Source: Meconema thalassinum
Taxonomy: Eukaryota; Arthropoda; Insecta; Orthoptera; Tettigoniidae
Direction of reading: 5' to 3'
Assembly: GCA_946902985.2 (NCBI GenBank)
Contig: OX336388.2
Location: forward strand, 1,507,676,545 to 1,507,740,544
DNA: 64,000 nucleotides
The position numbers were made by a program, and so were the translations under genes. Every line of letters starts with the position of its first letter. The first letter of the stretch is position 1. Below, one piece after another: positions 34,956-46,530 of this stretch. The notes beneath the pieces are model-generated. The model was given only the letters and a program-made list of their open reading frames with translations, did not search any database and was not told the DNA's origin.

Positions 34956-35931
34956 TTTATTAAACTTAAGCCCGTAACGACCCTAGAGATACTTTGTCTC
35001 GTGTTACCCACTGCTTTTTCGATAACTCAGCTGAATTTCCGACACATTCCTTATTTGACTAGAGGTTCATTTAACTCCGCTCTGTCCTGGAACTCCAGGA
35101 ATGCGATGTAATAGCAGATGGGTCATCGCATCCCCAGGACGAACGGGTACAGTGTGTAGCATTTATGAGACAGGTGAGTTACTCTCTGATTTCAATAAGA
35201 ATGTTATCATCCCTATACCGAAGAAAGTAGGAGATGACAGATGTGAAGATTACCATACAATCAGCTTGATTACTCATGCTGCAAAGATCCTTTCTAGAAT
35301 AATTTTCAAGAGGATGGAAAACCAGATAAGAACGGAGTTGGGTGAAGACCTGTTTGTTTTCAGGATAAATGTAGGAACAAGGGAAGCTGTACTAAGTCTT
35401 AGGCTGACTTTGGAAGGTAGAATAAGGTAATATAAGAGATCGTTCATGGCACTTGTAGGCTTAGAAAATGCTCTTGATAACGTTGATTAGGCTAAATTGT
35501 TTGAAATTTTGAAAACGATTGGAATAAAGTACAGGGATAGGAAAGTGCAGACACAGAATGTGCTGTATACAGAAACCAGACAGCAGTCATTCGAGCTGAA
35601 GAACATGAGAGAGAAGCTGTTATTCAGAAAGGTGTAAGGCAAGGCTGCAACTTTCACCCATACCTTTCAATCCTTACATTGAACAACCAATGAAGGAAAT
35701 TGGAAAAAAAAAAAGTGGGAGTGAAGATTAAAGGAGAAATAATTTCAACCTTGAGATTTGCTGATGCCATCGTCATCTTGGCCGACACGCCTGAGGATTT
35801 GAATGAGATTTTGAATGGTATGGACTCCGTCTTGAGGAATGAATGCATGATGAAAATCAAGAAATATAAAACAAAATTATTGGAATGCTGCCGAAATAAA
35901 TCAGATACCTCTATGGACATCAAATTGCCAG

Positions 35932-36252
35932 CTTTTTTTTTTGTCGTGTAGCCTCCTGAGAGGCCGAGTGCAGGTCTTTCTAGTCGACGCCCGTGGGCGA
36001 CCTGCGCGTCGGGATGAGAGATGGAATTGATGAAGATGAATGAAACTGGGCAAGGATGTGGAAGAAAGCGGCCGTGGCCTGTCAGAAGGTACTGTCCCAG
36101 CATTTGCCTGGTGTTGAAAATGGGAAACCACGGAAAACCATTTCAAGGACAGCCGACGGTGGAGCTCGAACCCACGCGTCTACCGAGTCAGCAGAGAGCT
36201 TGGCCCCTTGACCTAACGCAGCGCTTTAGCCCGCGCAGCCACTACTGTCGGT
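35932..36252 (-). mobile_element. SINE family E, complete, in LINE-1 copy 3
   Basis: Minus-strand element bounded by the perfect 10-bp duplication AAATTGCCAG (35922-35931 and 36253-36262). The tRNA-like head at the right has a box A-like TGGCTGCGCGGGCTAAAG and a box B GGGTTCGAGCTCC (minus strand). The poly-T run at 35933-35942 is its A-rich tail. No relation to the other SINE families is seen. Confidence 0.88.
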
Positions 36253-36870
36253 AAATTGCCAGGTGAAAAGCTAAAGGAAGTAGGAGACTTCTGTTACTTA
36301 GGAAGCAAATTAAGCAGTGATGGACGAAGCAGATAGGATATAAAAAGTGGATTGGATCAGGCAAGGAAAGCATTTATATAGAATAGGAATCTGTTGATAT
36401 CGAATATAGATTTAGGTATTAGGAAGTCATTGTTGAAAGTCTTTGTCTAAAGCGTAGCACTCTATGGAAGTGAAACTTGGACTATTGGTGCAGCAGAAAA
36501 GAGGAGAATTGATGCGTTTGAAATGAGGTGTTACAGGAGAATGATGGGTAGATCAGATAGGTAGATAGGATAACAATTGAAAAGGTATTAAGACGAGTCG
36601 AATAGGAGAGATGATTCTGGCGACTGCTAATGAAGAGAAGAGATAGGTAGGTAGTACATATACTAGGACACCCAGGAATAGCAAGCTTAGTTATGGAAGG
36701 AAGGGTCGAGGACAAGAACTGTAGAGGTAGACCAAGGTTGGAATATGTTAAACAGATTGCTTTGGATGTAGGGTGTAGTAGCTATGAAGATATGAAACGA
36801 TTTGCTCAGGACAGGGAGAGATGGAGGGCTGCATCAAACCAGTCAAAAAACTGAAGGCTCAAAGAACAAT

Positions 36871-37317
36871 AATAAATATGTACTAGTAATAATAAATTAT
36901 GTACAACCTTAATCTTATTTTATCTTATCCTAATTGATACAGAGAGGCTATATTAGACTAAGTTACTTTTTATAACGTGGCGATGATATATATTCTCTAA
37001 TTTCCCTCATTAACGACGAGCTCGCTGGGCTCCCATGTTTACATTCCATGTCTTCATGGAGGTAGATCTTTCACAGCTAAAGGTATAGCGTTATCAACTC
37101 TCCATGTAGCCACTTAGAGCTAGCAGCGAGACTAGACAGAACTCCATGCAATGGTGCAATATTGGAGACCTGACAAGCGAGCCGGACTCTAGACTCCACG
37201 TGGAGTGACAGAAACAACTTGCTATTGGTCAAGAACCATCAGCTATTGGCCAACAGCTAACAGAGATAAATGTGTTATTGTCGGCGCGTGGTACTCGTAA
37301 CGTTTGAGTCACCCCTT
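36871..37317. other. Unassigned stretch
   Basis: Nothing recognised. TGCTATTGGTCAAG and AGCTATTGGCCAAC near 37220 and 37252 are CCAAT-box-like, without other promoter context. Confidence 0.45.
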
Positions 37318-37912
37318 TGTGTTTGTGTGTGTGTGTGCGCGTATGTCTAGATGACCCCCTCCCCTCCTAATAAAACATTAACGGCTGGAGCGATTTGAAT
37401 GAAACTCAGTAAACACATAACACTATTTTGTCTGACACCGGCCGTGCCCTTCGAATTTAAATACGTCTCACCCACCCAACATGGCGGCTGTGAGAAATAT
37501 TTCACGGGCATTCTATACCTCCGAAGCTACTATTGATATCGCCGTGAAAATTTGTACGGTGATAAAGGGCACTACTAGAATTTCATCTATGTGACTTTCA
37601 GAAACCTTCTAAGTACAAAACGAAATGGCGGCCAAGTGAAGTTGATATATTTAGATAGACGTTTCTCGCGATTTAACCATCCGAACGCAGTGAAACTTGT
37701 TTCAGGTAATGTATATACACATTGTAATGTTCTGACATCTAATTTAGTTTAATTGTTTACATAACCTCAAGATGGCGGCTGTGCGATTTTTTTTTATTAC
37801 GATTGTATTTCTTGTGTCATATTCATCCGATCAAAGTCAACGTTTGAATAATGAACCTACGCAATAATAGTCATCCAACAGTATATAACTCTATGGCCTA
37901 TATATAACAAGT
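37318..37912 (-). mobile_element. H element (H1), partial, first of an inverted array
   Basis: GT-rich tract, AACGGCTGGAGCGATTTGAA, then ATGGCGGC-type units at about 37482, 37625 and 37772. It stops where the next copy begins in the opposite direction. Confidence 0.75.
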
Positions 37913-39060
37913 AGTTCCGTGAATACCTCAATAGCCTATTTTCATATATCCTACTTATGTTAATTGCCACTATCAACATAAAAGAAATCAGTTTGATTGA
38001 TGTAAGGCATACGTAGCTATTGAGAACCTTCTAAATATTACGGATGGTCGCCGTGTTGGATTTTTACATATGTAGGCCATAGAGTTTTGTACTATATCAT
38101 GAAGTTTTGCGTATTTTCAATATTCAAACTTCAATCGCACATTTAGGACACAAGAAATACTAACGAGATTTTGAAATTTAGCACAGCCGCCATCTTTATA
38201 AAAAAAATGAAATAAATTAGATATCAGTGGATTGAGGTTTGTATAAGCATTTACCGTGCCAAGTTTCACTGCGCTAAATCGCGAGAAACGTCCATCTAAA
38301 CATTTAAATTTTGCGTCGCCGCCATGTTAGATTTCTGCCCACCAGCTTATAGAAAATTCCATAGGTGAACGTATGTTAATAGCCTTTATCAACATACGAA
38401 ACGTCAGTTTGATTGCTGTCATAGATTAGTTGATATAGAGAACCGTCTAAATATTTCGGATGATCGCCATGTTGGATTTTTATATATGTAGGCCATAGAG
38501 TTATTTACTATTAGATGACTATTATGGCGTAGGTTAATTATTCGAAAGTTGACTTTGATCGCATGATTAGGACACAGGAAATAAAAACTTAATTTCGAAA
38601 TTTCGCACAACCGCCATCTAAGGTTATGTAAACAATTGAACTAAATTAGATGATGGTGCATTACACTGTGTATAAGCATTTGCTGTACCATGTTTTACTG
38701 CACTAGAATGGTTGAATAGCGAGAAAAGTCTATTTAAATATTTCAGCTCTGCTTGGTCGCCATGTTCGTTTAGTACTTGACAGATTTCTGTAAGTCACAT
38801 AAGCCTACGTGAACGTTTAGCAGTAACATTTCTCAGGGTGATATCAGTGGCAGTTTCGGAGATACAGAATGCCGGTGAAATATTTCGTACAAGCGCCATG
38901 TTGGATTGGTAAGTCGTAATAAAACTTGCAGGGCACGGTCAGGGTCGGACAGAATAGCACTAAGTCGTTATTGATTTTCATTGAAATCGCTCCAGCCGTT
39001 TATAATTTATGGACACACACGCACTCACACATATACGCACAAACACACAAACATACACAC
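37909..39060 (+). mobile_element. H element (H1), lacking right-end hairpin
   Basis: Starts AACAAGTAGTTCCGTGAAT, runs through about eight units, and ends in the CA-rich tract at 39010-39060, where it meets an opposite copy. The terminal hairpin is missing. Confidence 0.77.
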
Positions 39061-40556
39061 ACACCTTTTGTCCGTGTGTCTGTCTGTGTGTGCGTGTGTG
39101 TGATGGATTTTTGTGTGTCCCCCACCCCCGTAATAACTTCTAAACGGCTGGAGCGATTTCAATGGAACCCGGCAAGTTCATAGCACTATCCCGGGCAAAC
39201 CCGACCGTGCCCTTCAAATTTTGTTACGTCTCACCAATCCAACATGGCGGCTTTGCGAAATATTTCCCAGCATTCAATATCTCCGAAACTATTACCGATA
39301 ACACCCTGAAATTTTGTACGTTGATAAAGGTAACTAATAGAAGTTCACCTATGTGACTTTTGAAAACCTGGTAACTACAAAACCAACATGGTGGCCAAGC
39401 GAAGTTGCGACATTTAAATAGACGTTTCTCGCGATTTAACAAAACAAACGCAATGAAACTTGGTACAGTATATGTTTATACACATTTTAATGCACCGACA
39501 TCTAACTTCGTTCAATTGTTTACATAACCTCAATATGGCGGCTGTGCGAAATATTTCACCGGCATTCTACATCTCTGAAACTATTACCGATAACACCATG
39601 ACATTTTGTACGGAGATAAAGGGCACTACTGGAAGTTCATCTATGAGACTTTCAAAAACCGGTTAACTACAAAACGTACGTGCCGGCCAAGCGAATTTGA
39701 AAGTTTTAAATAGACGTTTCTCGCGATTTTATGATCCAAACGCAAGGAAACTTCGTACAGAAAATGTTTATACACATTGTAATGCACTGGTATCTAATTG
39801 AGTTCAATTGTTTACGTAACCTCAAGATGGCGGCTGTGGGAATTTCGAAAATTAAGTTTTTATTTCTTGTGTTCTAATCATGTGATCCAAATCATCATTT
39901 TCATAATGACAGTACACAATAATTATCTTCTAACTTTACATAACTCTATGGTCTACGTATATTAAAATCCAACATGGCGACCATCCGAAATATTTAGACG
40001 GTTCTCAATATCTATTAATCTACTATAGCAATCAAACTGAAATTTTGTAAATATATAGAGGCTATAAGCATAAGTTCACCTATGGGACGTTCAATAACCT
40101 GGCGAGCACAAATCCAACATGGTGACGACGCGAAATTTAAATATTCAAATCGACGTTTCTTGCGTTTTAACCATTCGAGCGCAGTGAAACATGATATGGT
40201 ATATGCTTATACAAATTTTAATCGACTGGCATCTAATTCACTTAAATTATTGTCATAACCACAAGATGGCGGCCAAGCGAAATTTTTAAATCCCGCTTTT
40301 ATTTCTTGTGTTCTAATCATGCGATTGAAGTTTGAATAAATCACCTACACAATAATCTTCATGTAAGTTAATAGTACTTAAATCTATGGTATAATATAAA
40401 AGTCCAGCATGGTGACCATCCAAAATATTTAGACGGTTCTCAATATCTACGAATCTATTACAGCAATCAAACTGACAATTTGTATGTTGATAGAGGCAAT
40501 TAACATTAGTAGGATATATGAAAATAGGCTATTTAGTTCTTCACGGAACTACTTGT
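39061..40556 (-). mobile_element. H element (H1), opposite orientation
   Basis: Begins in the GT tract (CCTTTTGTCCGTGTGTCTG) and ends TTCTTCACGGAACTACTTGTT. ATGG-type unit starts at 39244, 39388 and 39535 give spacings of 144 and 147. Confidence 0.78.
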
Positions 40557-40797
40557 TTCTTTTGTCCTAATCATGCGATTTAAGTTTGAATAATAAACCT
40601 ATGCAATAATCTTCATGTAACAGTACTAATTTCTATAGCCAATACATATAACGATCAAATATGGCGATAATCCGATATATTTAGACGTTTCTCAATATCT
40701 ACAAATCTGTTGCAGCAAACAAACTGAAATTTTGTATGTTGATAGAGGTAATTAACATAAAAATAGACACGTGAAAATAGGCTATTTAGTTCTTCTA
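40557..40797 (-). mobile_element. H element left-end piece cut by LINE-2
   Basis: Two units and GGCTATTTAGTTCTTC, ending within the left-end hairpin where the LINE-2 tail begins. The remaining ACGGAACTACTTG is not found at the other end of LINE-2. Confidence 0.7.
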
Positions 40798-40821
40798 GAT
40801 AGATAGATAGATAGATAGATT
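40797..40821. repeat. (TAGA)n microsatellite, 3' tail of LINE-2
   Basis: Six AGAT repeats at the 3' end of LINE-2. Short-tandem 3' tails, in place of poly-A, are typical of CR1-related LINEs. Confidence 0.8.
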
Positions 40822-43499
40822 TATTTACCATCAATAGGATAGGCACCCAATTACAGATGATATAATAAAACATAATAAACATTAAATTTACTTAAAAGCA
40901 ACTATTTAACTAACCTAGAAACAAACATTGATTCAAGCTTATAAACTAAGTTCTCTATACACTTAAATTAAAATAACAATTATTACACACTATATATACA
41001 ACAAACACCTACGATCTTGAGTTCAACAATGATCTACGAATGTCCGTAGGCTTCGAGTAAAATATATCTATAGCGCTATCAAGATGGTTTAGAGAGCGCA
41101 ACGCCATCAATAACCAGGAATTGGCATGGGCTACAGTTCTACACTTCTGGATCCGGAAAGTGAGTCTTTGCCTTGTATTGCGGCCTGGAACATGAAGCGG
41201 AATCAAACACAAAAGGGGCGCACAGTCGATTCTATTGGTCAGACACTTATATAGAAACATGGCGTTGGCACACATGCGGCGAGACCTCAAAGACCGCATA
41301 CCCATGGTTCCACAGAAGGTCTCATAATCCAATGTAGAGAGTCGAATGCCCATATACCTACAGCTGATCCACTTCATGAATCTCACCTGCACTCTCTCTA
41401 ACCGCTGAATAGCATATTGCTGAGAAGGCAGCCATACCTCACAACAGTATTCAACAGTCGACCTTACATATGCTAAAAATAAAATTTTGAGAGATCCTAT
41501 ATTGGCGAATTCACTACAATTTCTCTTCAGAAAACCTAGTAATCTGAACCCCTTACTTGTCACCTTATCTACATGTTTTAGAAATGACAGCCCGTCATCG
41601 TTGGTAATTGTTATACCTAGGTCGTTTACTTCATTCACACGCACTAATACAGAGTTACTTATACTATAATTCCTCATGACAGGCGCCAACTTCCTAGAAA
41701 ATGTTATCACATTGCATTTTGATATATTAAGGTCAAGTAACCACTTAGTACACCAATCTATTAGTAGATGTAGGTCTAATTGAAGCAAGTCACAGTCTGA
41801 CTCGTGGTCTATTACTCGAAACAGTTTCAAATCATCAGCGTATAGAAGGCAGTTACTATTCTTGAAGACCCCAGTTAAATCATTAATAAAGATTACAAAT
41901 AAAAGTGGCCCCAAGATGGAACCCTGTGGAACACTAGAAGTTGGAAAGTATGGATTTGAAGTTTGACCATCGGATTTAACAAAGCAAATTCTTTCAGTGA
42001 GATAGCTTCTAATCCACTCTAAAACGCTGCCGCCTATTCCATACGCCGACAATTTGATTAATAATGCCTCATGTTGTACGGAATCAAAGGCTTTGGAAAA
42101 ATCTGTATATATGGCATCTACTTGTTGACTCCTGTCCAAGGCATTTGATATGAAGTTGACGTACACTGCCAGGTTCGAAACAGTCGAGCGCTTCTGCACG
42201 AATCCATGCTGAGCAACATTAATGTACTGGCCGACTGACCTGTATATTCTATTGTACACAATCTTCTCCGCCACCTTTGATAGGAGGGATAGCAGGACGA
42301 CTGGCCTATAGTTGTCAAATACCCTTTTGTCACCTTTTTTGAATACTGGAATTACGTATCCCTTCTTCCACTCACACGGAAAGCATCCAGATTTAAAAGA
42401 TATATTTAAAATTGCACTGAGAGGTATCGCCAACTGAGGAGCACATTCTCTAAGTAAAAGACCTGGTATCTCATCAGCTCCAAACGATTTTGCAGTATCC
42501 AATGATAACAGAAACTCACACACTTCAAAGGGCGTAGTCCGGATCGACATCAATCCCTGATTACACACGATTGGGACAGACGAGTGACACGGCCTTGCAG
42601 GAGAGTGATACTTCTTGAAGCCCTCTGCAAATTTATTAAGAATAGTTTTCTTGTCCTGGATTTCGATTCCATTCTGAAACATAGTGGATGGTAAACGTGA
42701 AGATTTTCTTTTATTGTTTACAAAATTCCAAAAATGCTTTGGATTGGTGGTTAATTTTGATTCAACTGAGATCACATAGTCTTTGTATTTTCTGTTCTGG
42801 AGTCTCTTATATTCCCCCCGTATCACCGAAAATTGAACATAGTCACACCAAAAGCCCAATTTCTTGAACCTTTTTCTGACTCTCTCTTTTTCTTTCAACT
42901 TGTTGATTACCTCTGTATCGTACCAAACTGGATACTTCCGAGTATTGATTGTGCGAGTGGGCACTGAATCCTTGATAACTGCTTTGAGGAGGTCGTAAAA
43001 CAGACTTAAAGCCTCATCAACAGAGGGAGAATTATCCATCAAATACCATGGACACATCGATAGAAGGTCTCTCATGAGGGGAAAATCAGCTTTAGTCCAA
43101 GTATATATTACCCTTCTTAGTGATTGTGGACGGATAATTTGCGGCAAGGATAGTGAGAATTCCACAGCATCGTGGTCTGACTTAACTACCTTCTCAGCCT
43201 GAATACATTGCGTATGTGCGGAGAGTTGTTCAGAGACTAGCACCAAATCCAGGAAATTGTTATTGCGTGTAGGGAAATGACACATTTGCTGTAGATTAAA
43301 CTCACTGATAATCTCTAGAAACGATAGGACTTCCTCACATCTTTGCTTTATAAAAGGTTCAGGGGTCCAGGCTAATTCACTGATGTTAAAGTCCCCACAC
43401 ACTACGACTATGTCTTGGGGGTTTAAAACAGCTGTGACATTGCCCAGCGTCTGACGCAAATCACTCAGCCTAACCTTCACCTCGTCCGGTGGTAGATTG
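40797..43499 (-). CDS. LINE-2: CR1/Jockey-type endonuclease-RT, 5'-truncated but open
   Basis: 823 uninterrupted codons (41009-43480), with the frame extending upstream of the first Met to about 43499 (LPPDEVKVRLSDL). Residues 1-110 are the C-terminal half of an apurinic-type endonuclease: CGDFNISELAW (28-38) and KSDHDAVEF (100-108). RT motifs: GADEIPGLLLRE, VIPVFKKGDKRVFDNYRPV, motif A TDFSKAFDSVQ, motif B SSVPQGSILGPLLFVIFIND, motif C LLYADDLKL. The N-terminal endonuclease half and any ORF1 are missing, so it is a 5'-truncated, non-autonomous insertion, but its lack of stops says it is young. The 3' UTR (40797-41008) ends in a (TCTA)n tail on its own strand. Clade within CR1/Jockey is not resolved. 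Confidence 0.9.
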
Positions 43500-44586
43500 A
43501 CTCAAGATATTCAACTCGGATTTATGGGAAAATTTAGCTATCGAGACTCGAAATATCAAACCTCTACGACAATCGTCACAAACTCATAAGTTATCATACG
43601 GCTACACAGAGCTAATAACCAAACATGCCAAGACAACATTGAAGTAAACACAACTACGTCTCCTTACACCTTCTGTGTGGATCTAAGGCTGTGTGAATCT
43701 AAGGTTAATATCTATCCTACATAAATAGAGCTTGAAAGTTCATGAGCATGACTGATCGTCGAGTATATGTCCCTTGGGGTTACTTCCCGCCTCATCGTTT
43801 GATGTGTGGGAGTATTTGTTAAATACACCTGTTTGCAATGTAGCCCTGGATAACAGAGACACAAGAGGCGCACCGTGGCGTTTATCTGGTAGGGTAAACC
43901 AACAAAGTGAGCATCAAGCATAAAGTTTGATGCAATCACTGAATAGGGGTGCCAACTCAATTAGTCGAGATATCCATCAAAGCAGTTAACTTGCGTGCCC
44001 AGAGATTTCATTAAGAGATAGGTGCTATTATCGCTCTGGAAGGGAGACAGGTAAACAAATTCCTTAATCTGACATACCAGTAACTCATAACAGAGTTCAG
44101 TCTGTCTTTTAGTAAATAAATAAATACATATATGGATGAATGAATATATTAATGACGGAATAAATGAATAGAAGTTACGTAAATAAATCAATAAGTAAAT
44201 AAATAAATGAATAAATAAATGCATTAAAATGTGGGTATATTTTACCTAATTTTTCCTTGGAATCTAAGAACATAACACATTAAGTCTGATTCCATGGAAA
44301 TGCTCAACAGTTTGAATTCTGTCTCTCTATACAGGTTGTAAGATATGCTGTACACACAGGCCAGTGATTTATGCTGACTACATAACAGACGTTTTCAAAT
44401 CATCGATGGGAAAACCATGTCTTTGATGTATCAGCGACTTTTCTGCTTTAGATGTGCCACGATACGATCTCATCTAAAGGTGAACATTTTGAGTGACTGC
44501 ATCAAATAATATTAATAACAATAGATAAAGCTTTTTTATTAGAATTAGGCAACACTGTAAAATGGCTTCTTTCACTAAAATTTGAC
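43500..44586. other. Unassigned stretch between LINE-2 and the Penelope-like element
   Basis: Low-complexity tract at 44105-44225; the last ~60 bp belong to repeat X. Otherwise nothing recognised. Confidence 0.5.
44105..44225. repeat. (AAAT)/(GAAT) low-complexity tract
   Basis: Interrupted tetranucleotide repeats. The minus-strand frame across it is low complexity. Confidence 0.8.
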
Positions 44587-44640
44587 AGAATAAATAACAT
44601 TGTGGTGTTTGAAGCCATATTTTCAGTGTTGCCTTAGTAA

Positions 44641-45315
44641 ACAAGTGTTTAGTGCTTTTCAGTCGGTCAACACGAATGTACCCAAAAGAGATGGGTTATG
44701 CCCTAATCCTGAAATAAATTACATGAGATTAATAAAACACTAGGATGACCAGTTTCGATCGTCAAGCGATCATCATCAGATCCATTACACTTAGGCTATA
44801 AAATCTATGTTTGAAATACAGGTGAAAATATTTACAATATGTACAATTATTTAGTTGCAGTATTGGTACTGCAACTGTCAGTGTATGCTAAATGCAGTGT
44901 ATATGTTAGGTGAAATGCTAAATGGTGATAGCTATCCGGAGATTGTACTTTAGAGAGATTATATGGTTGTAAACTATGGTTAAACTATAAAATTTTAGGC
45001 TAACTACTTATCTGATTGTCTTCCGTATTACAGCTACTCGCAGTTTTCGTGCTTACTAGAACTCACTGTACGGTCGACTGCGGTGGTTATCTTAACGACT
45101 GGTTTTTCCCTCCCTTCTCCCCCCTACCCCTACGTGCTGTGGGGAGTGATCGCGATGTGTTTATGTGAGGTGTTGCCAACCTAGATAAGATGTATGTTAT
45201 TGAATGAGGTGGGTCTGCAACTATTAAAGACCGTGGATTAGCCCTCGCCACGCGTGGAGCATAACCCATTCGAACTAAGCGTTGACGGTCTTATGAGGAC
45301 GTCCCGGCACCTTTA
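44641..45315 (-). repeat. Pseudo-LTR 1 of the Penelope-like element (inverted)
   Basis: Reverse complement of the two direct pLTRs, 675 bp, beginning (minus strand) at TAAAGGTGCCGGG and ending at AAACACTTGT. On its far side it carries the 22-bp leader and the first ~17 bases of the ORF, so the inverted transcript read past a pLTR into the next ORF start, as expected from a tandem template. It encodes the same 60-codon open frame as the others; I do not think this is a protein. Confidence 0.9.
44743..44783 (-). ncRNA. Hammerhead ribozyme-like motif in inverted pLTR 1
   Basis: Reverse-complement copy of the same motif. It has the same core elements and the same extra base beside stem II. Confidence 0.75.
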
Positions 45316-45442
45316 ATACTGCCGCGAATATGGGCCTTGGTTTATTGCAGAAGAAAAGTACATCGTACACCTGATCCAGATAACATTTACCTATTAAAAA
45401 CCCCCTAATTTCCCCCCTTTTTTATCTAGCTTAGCTGTGTCG

Positions 45443-46530
45443 CTAAATTGTGTTTTGTTTCCGACAGGGTGTGTTTTTTAGTAGCGTGAAGAGGGGTGAG
45501 CTCTCCATGAACGTGTGTTCATTTAGATTGTTGGGATTGTTTCGTTTGGCTAGGTGTATCTCGATTGCTTCCTTTATGTCAAGAGCTCTGCCTTTCGATT
45601 CGTGATGGATTATTTTAAGGTCCGACTCAATGTTGGTAAAGCTGTGCCCTGCATCACACATATGTTCGCACACGGCTGAATGTGTTCCGTATCTTATCGC
45701 ATTCCTATGTTCATTATAACGTGTGTCTACTCGCCTTCCACTCTGCCCGATGTAATTAGCTTGACAATCGGTGTCTTGGCACGTTATAGAATATACCCCT
45801 GACCTTGAATACGGGTCACGTTTATTTAGATTACTATTTAGGAGGTGCCTAGCGGTTGTGTTTTTCGTCGTGAAAGCTATCTTTATGCCTTGCTTTTTGA
45901 ATAGGTTAGTGATTTTATATGTATTCGCATTCACATAGTTGAAACGCGCAAATTTTTTCTCATTACTGTCCGGTTTGGGAATCGTTTGATCTTTACTTTT
46001 ATGTTTGGCTATAATTTGATTTATTTTGCTTGGCGAGAAGTTGTTTTCCTTAGCTATTTGCATAATAGTTCTTATTTCCTTATTATAGTTGTCTTTTGAC
46101 ATGGGTATGTTTAAAGCTCTGTGCACCATTGAGTTGAAACCCGCTAGTTTGTGCGTACTGGGGTGATTAGACTGATTGTCGATTGCATGCGAGGTTTGTG
46201 TTGCTTTCCGGAATATGGAATATAAAAGGTCGTTGTCTTTACGTTCAATAGTTATATCGAGATAATTTATTTTCCGGTCTATTTCGGATTCCTTAGTGAA
46301 TTTGATAGAGTGGTGAAGGCTATTAATGGATTGGAGAATTGTTTCTTCGCTTGTTAGTTCAGTATCGTAGATGCAAATTACATCATCTACGTATCTTTTC
46401 CATATTACTATTCCCTTTGTTGAAGTCTTTTCTAAGAACGCATTTTCTAGTGCATTGATGAAGATGTCAGCGATTAACCCACTTAGTGGCGATCCCATTG
46501 CTAGGCCTTCTCTCTGTGTGTATATTTTAT
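45443..46530 (-). pseudogene. Inverted, 5'-truncated copy of the Penelope-like ORF
   Basis: Reads on the minus strand from within RT motif B to the same stop codon as the full ORF, covering about residues 457-816 of the 816-residue protein. The open part (351 codons from the first Met) matches the complete copy except for one visible difference, Ser for Asn in the SPxKINQII stretch. It retains YVDD and the full GIY-YIG domain but lacks the N-terminus and motif A, so it cannot act as an RT alone. At 46530 it meets the direct pLTR head-on, with a few bases of shared sequence (tatt/tta) at the junction. I regard it as the inverted 5' segment of the same insertion and not an independent gene. Confidence 0.9.

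Larger units (their letters stand above)
29288..35151. mobile_element. Giant solo LTR or LARD-like insertion with nested H element
   Basis: Starts TGTACCCG and ends CGGGTACA (8-bp inverted ends, TG...CA) and is flanked by GTGT at 29284-29287 and 35152-35155, inside LINE-1 copy 3. The empty-site order is confirmed by the intact copy at 10.83 kb. Without the nested H element it is about 4.35 kb. The left 500 bp and right 200 bp are not alike, so it is not a short-LTR element with two LTRs. The longest frame (101 codons, 31071-31376) resembles nothing I know. The interior is GC-richer at 29.6-30.1 kb and very AT-rich at 31.6-33.0 kb. It could instead be a DNA transposon with 8-bp inverted ends. 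Confidence 0.75.
29072..36870 (+). pseudogene. LINE-1 copy 3, interrupted by a giant LTR-like insertion and a SINE
   Basis: Three pieces of one LINE-1: 29072-29287 (ending RLFHLV), 35156-35931 (IYETGELLSDF to about the SMDIKL stretch), and 36263-36870 (GEKLKEVGDF to the 3' end). The joins are at a 4-bp duplication GTGT and a 10-bp duplication AAATTGCCAG. Besides the insertions there are stop codons and frameshifts, for example near 35430 and 35490. Motif C has become FADAIVILAD, losing one catalytic Asp. This is an old, dead copy used as a landing site by later elements. Confidence 0.9.

Noticed and set aside
45443..46495. 351-codon frame as a separate gene
   Set aside because: It is the inverted, truncated half of the Penelope-like element.
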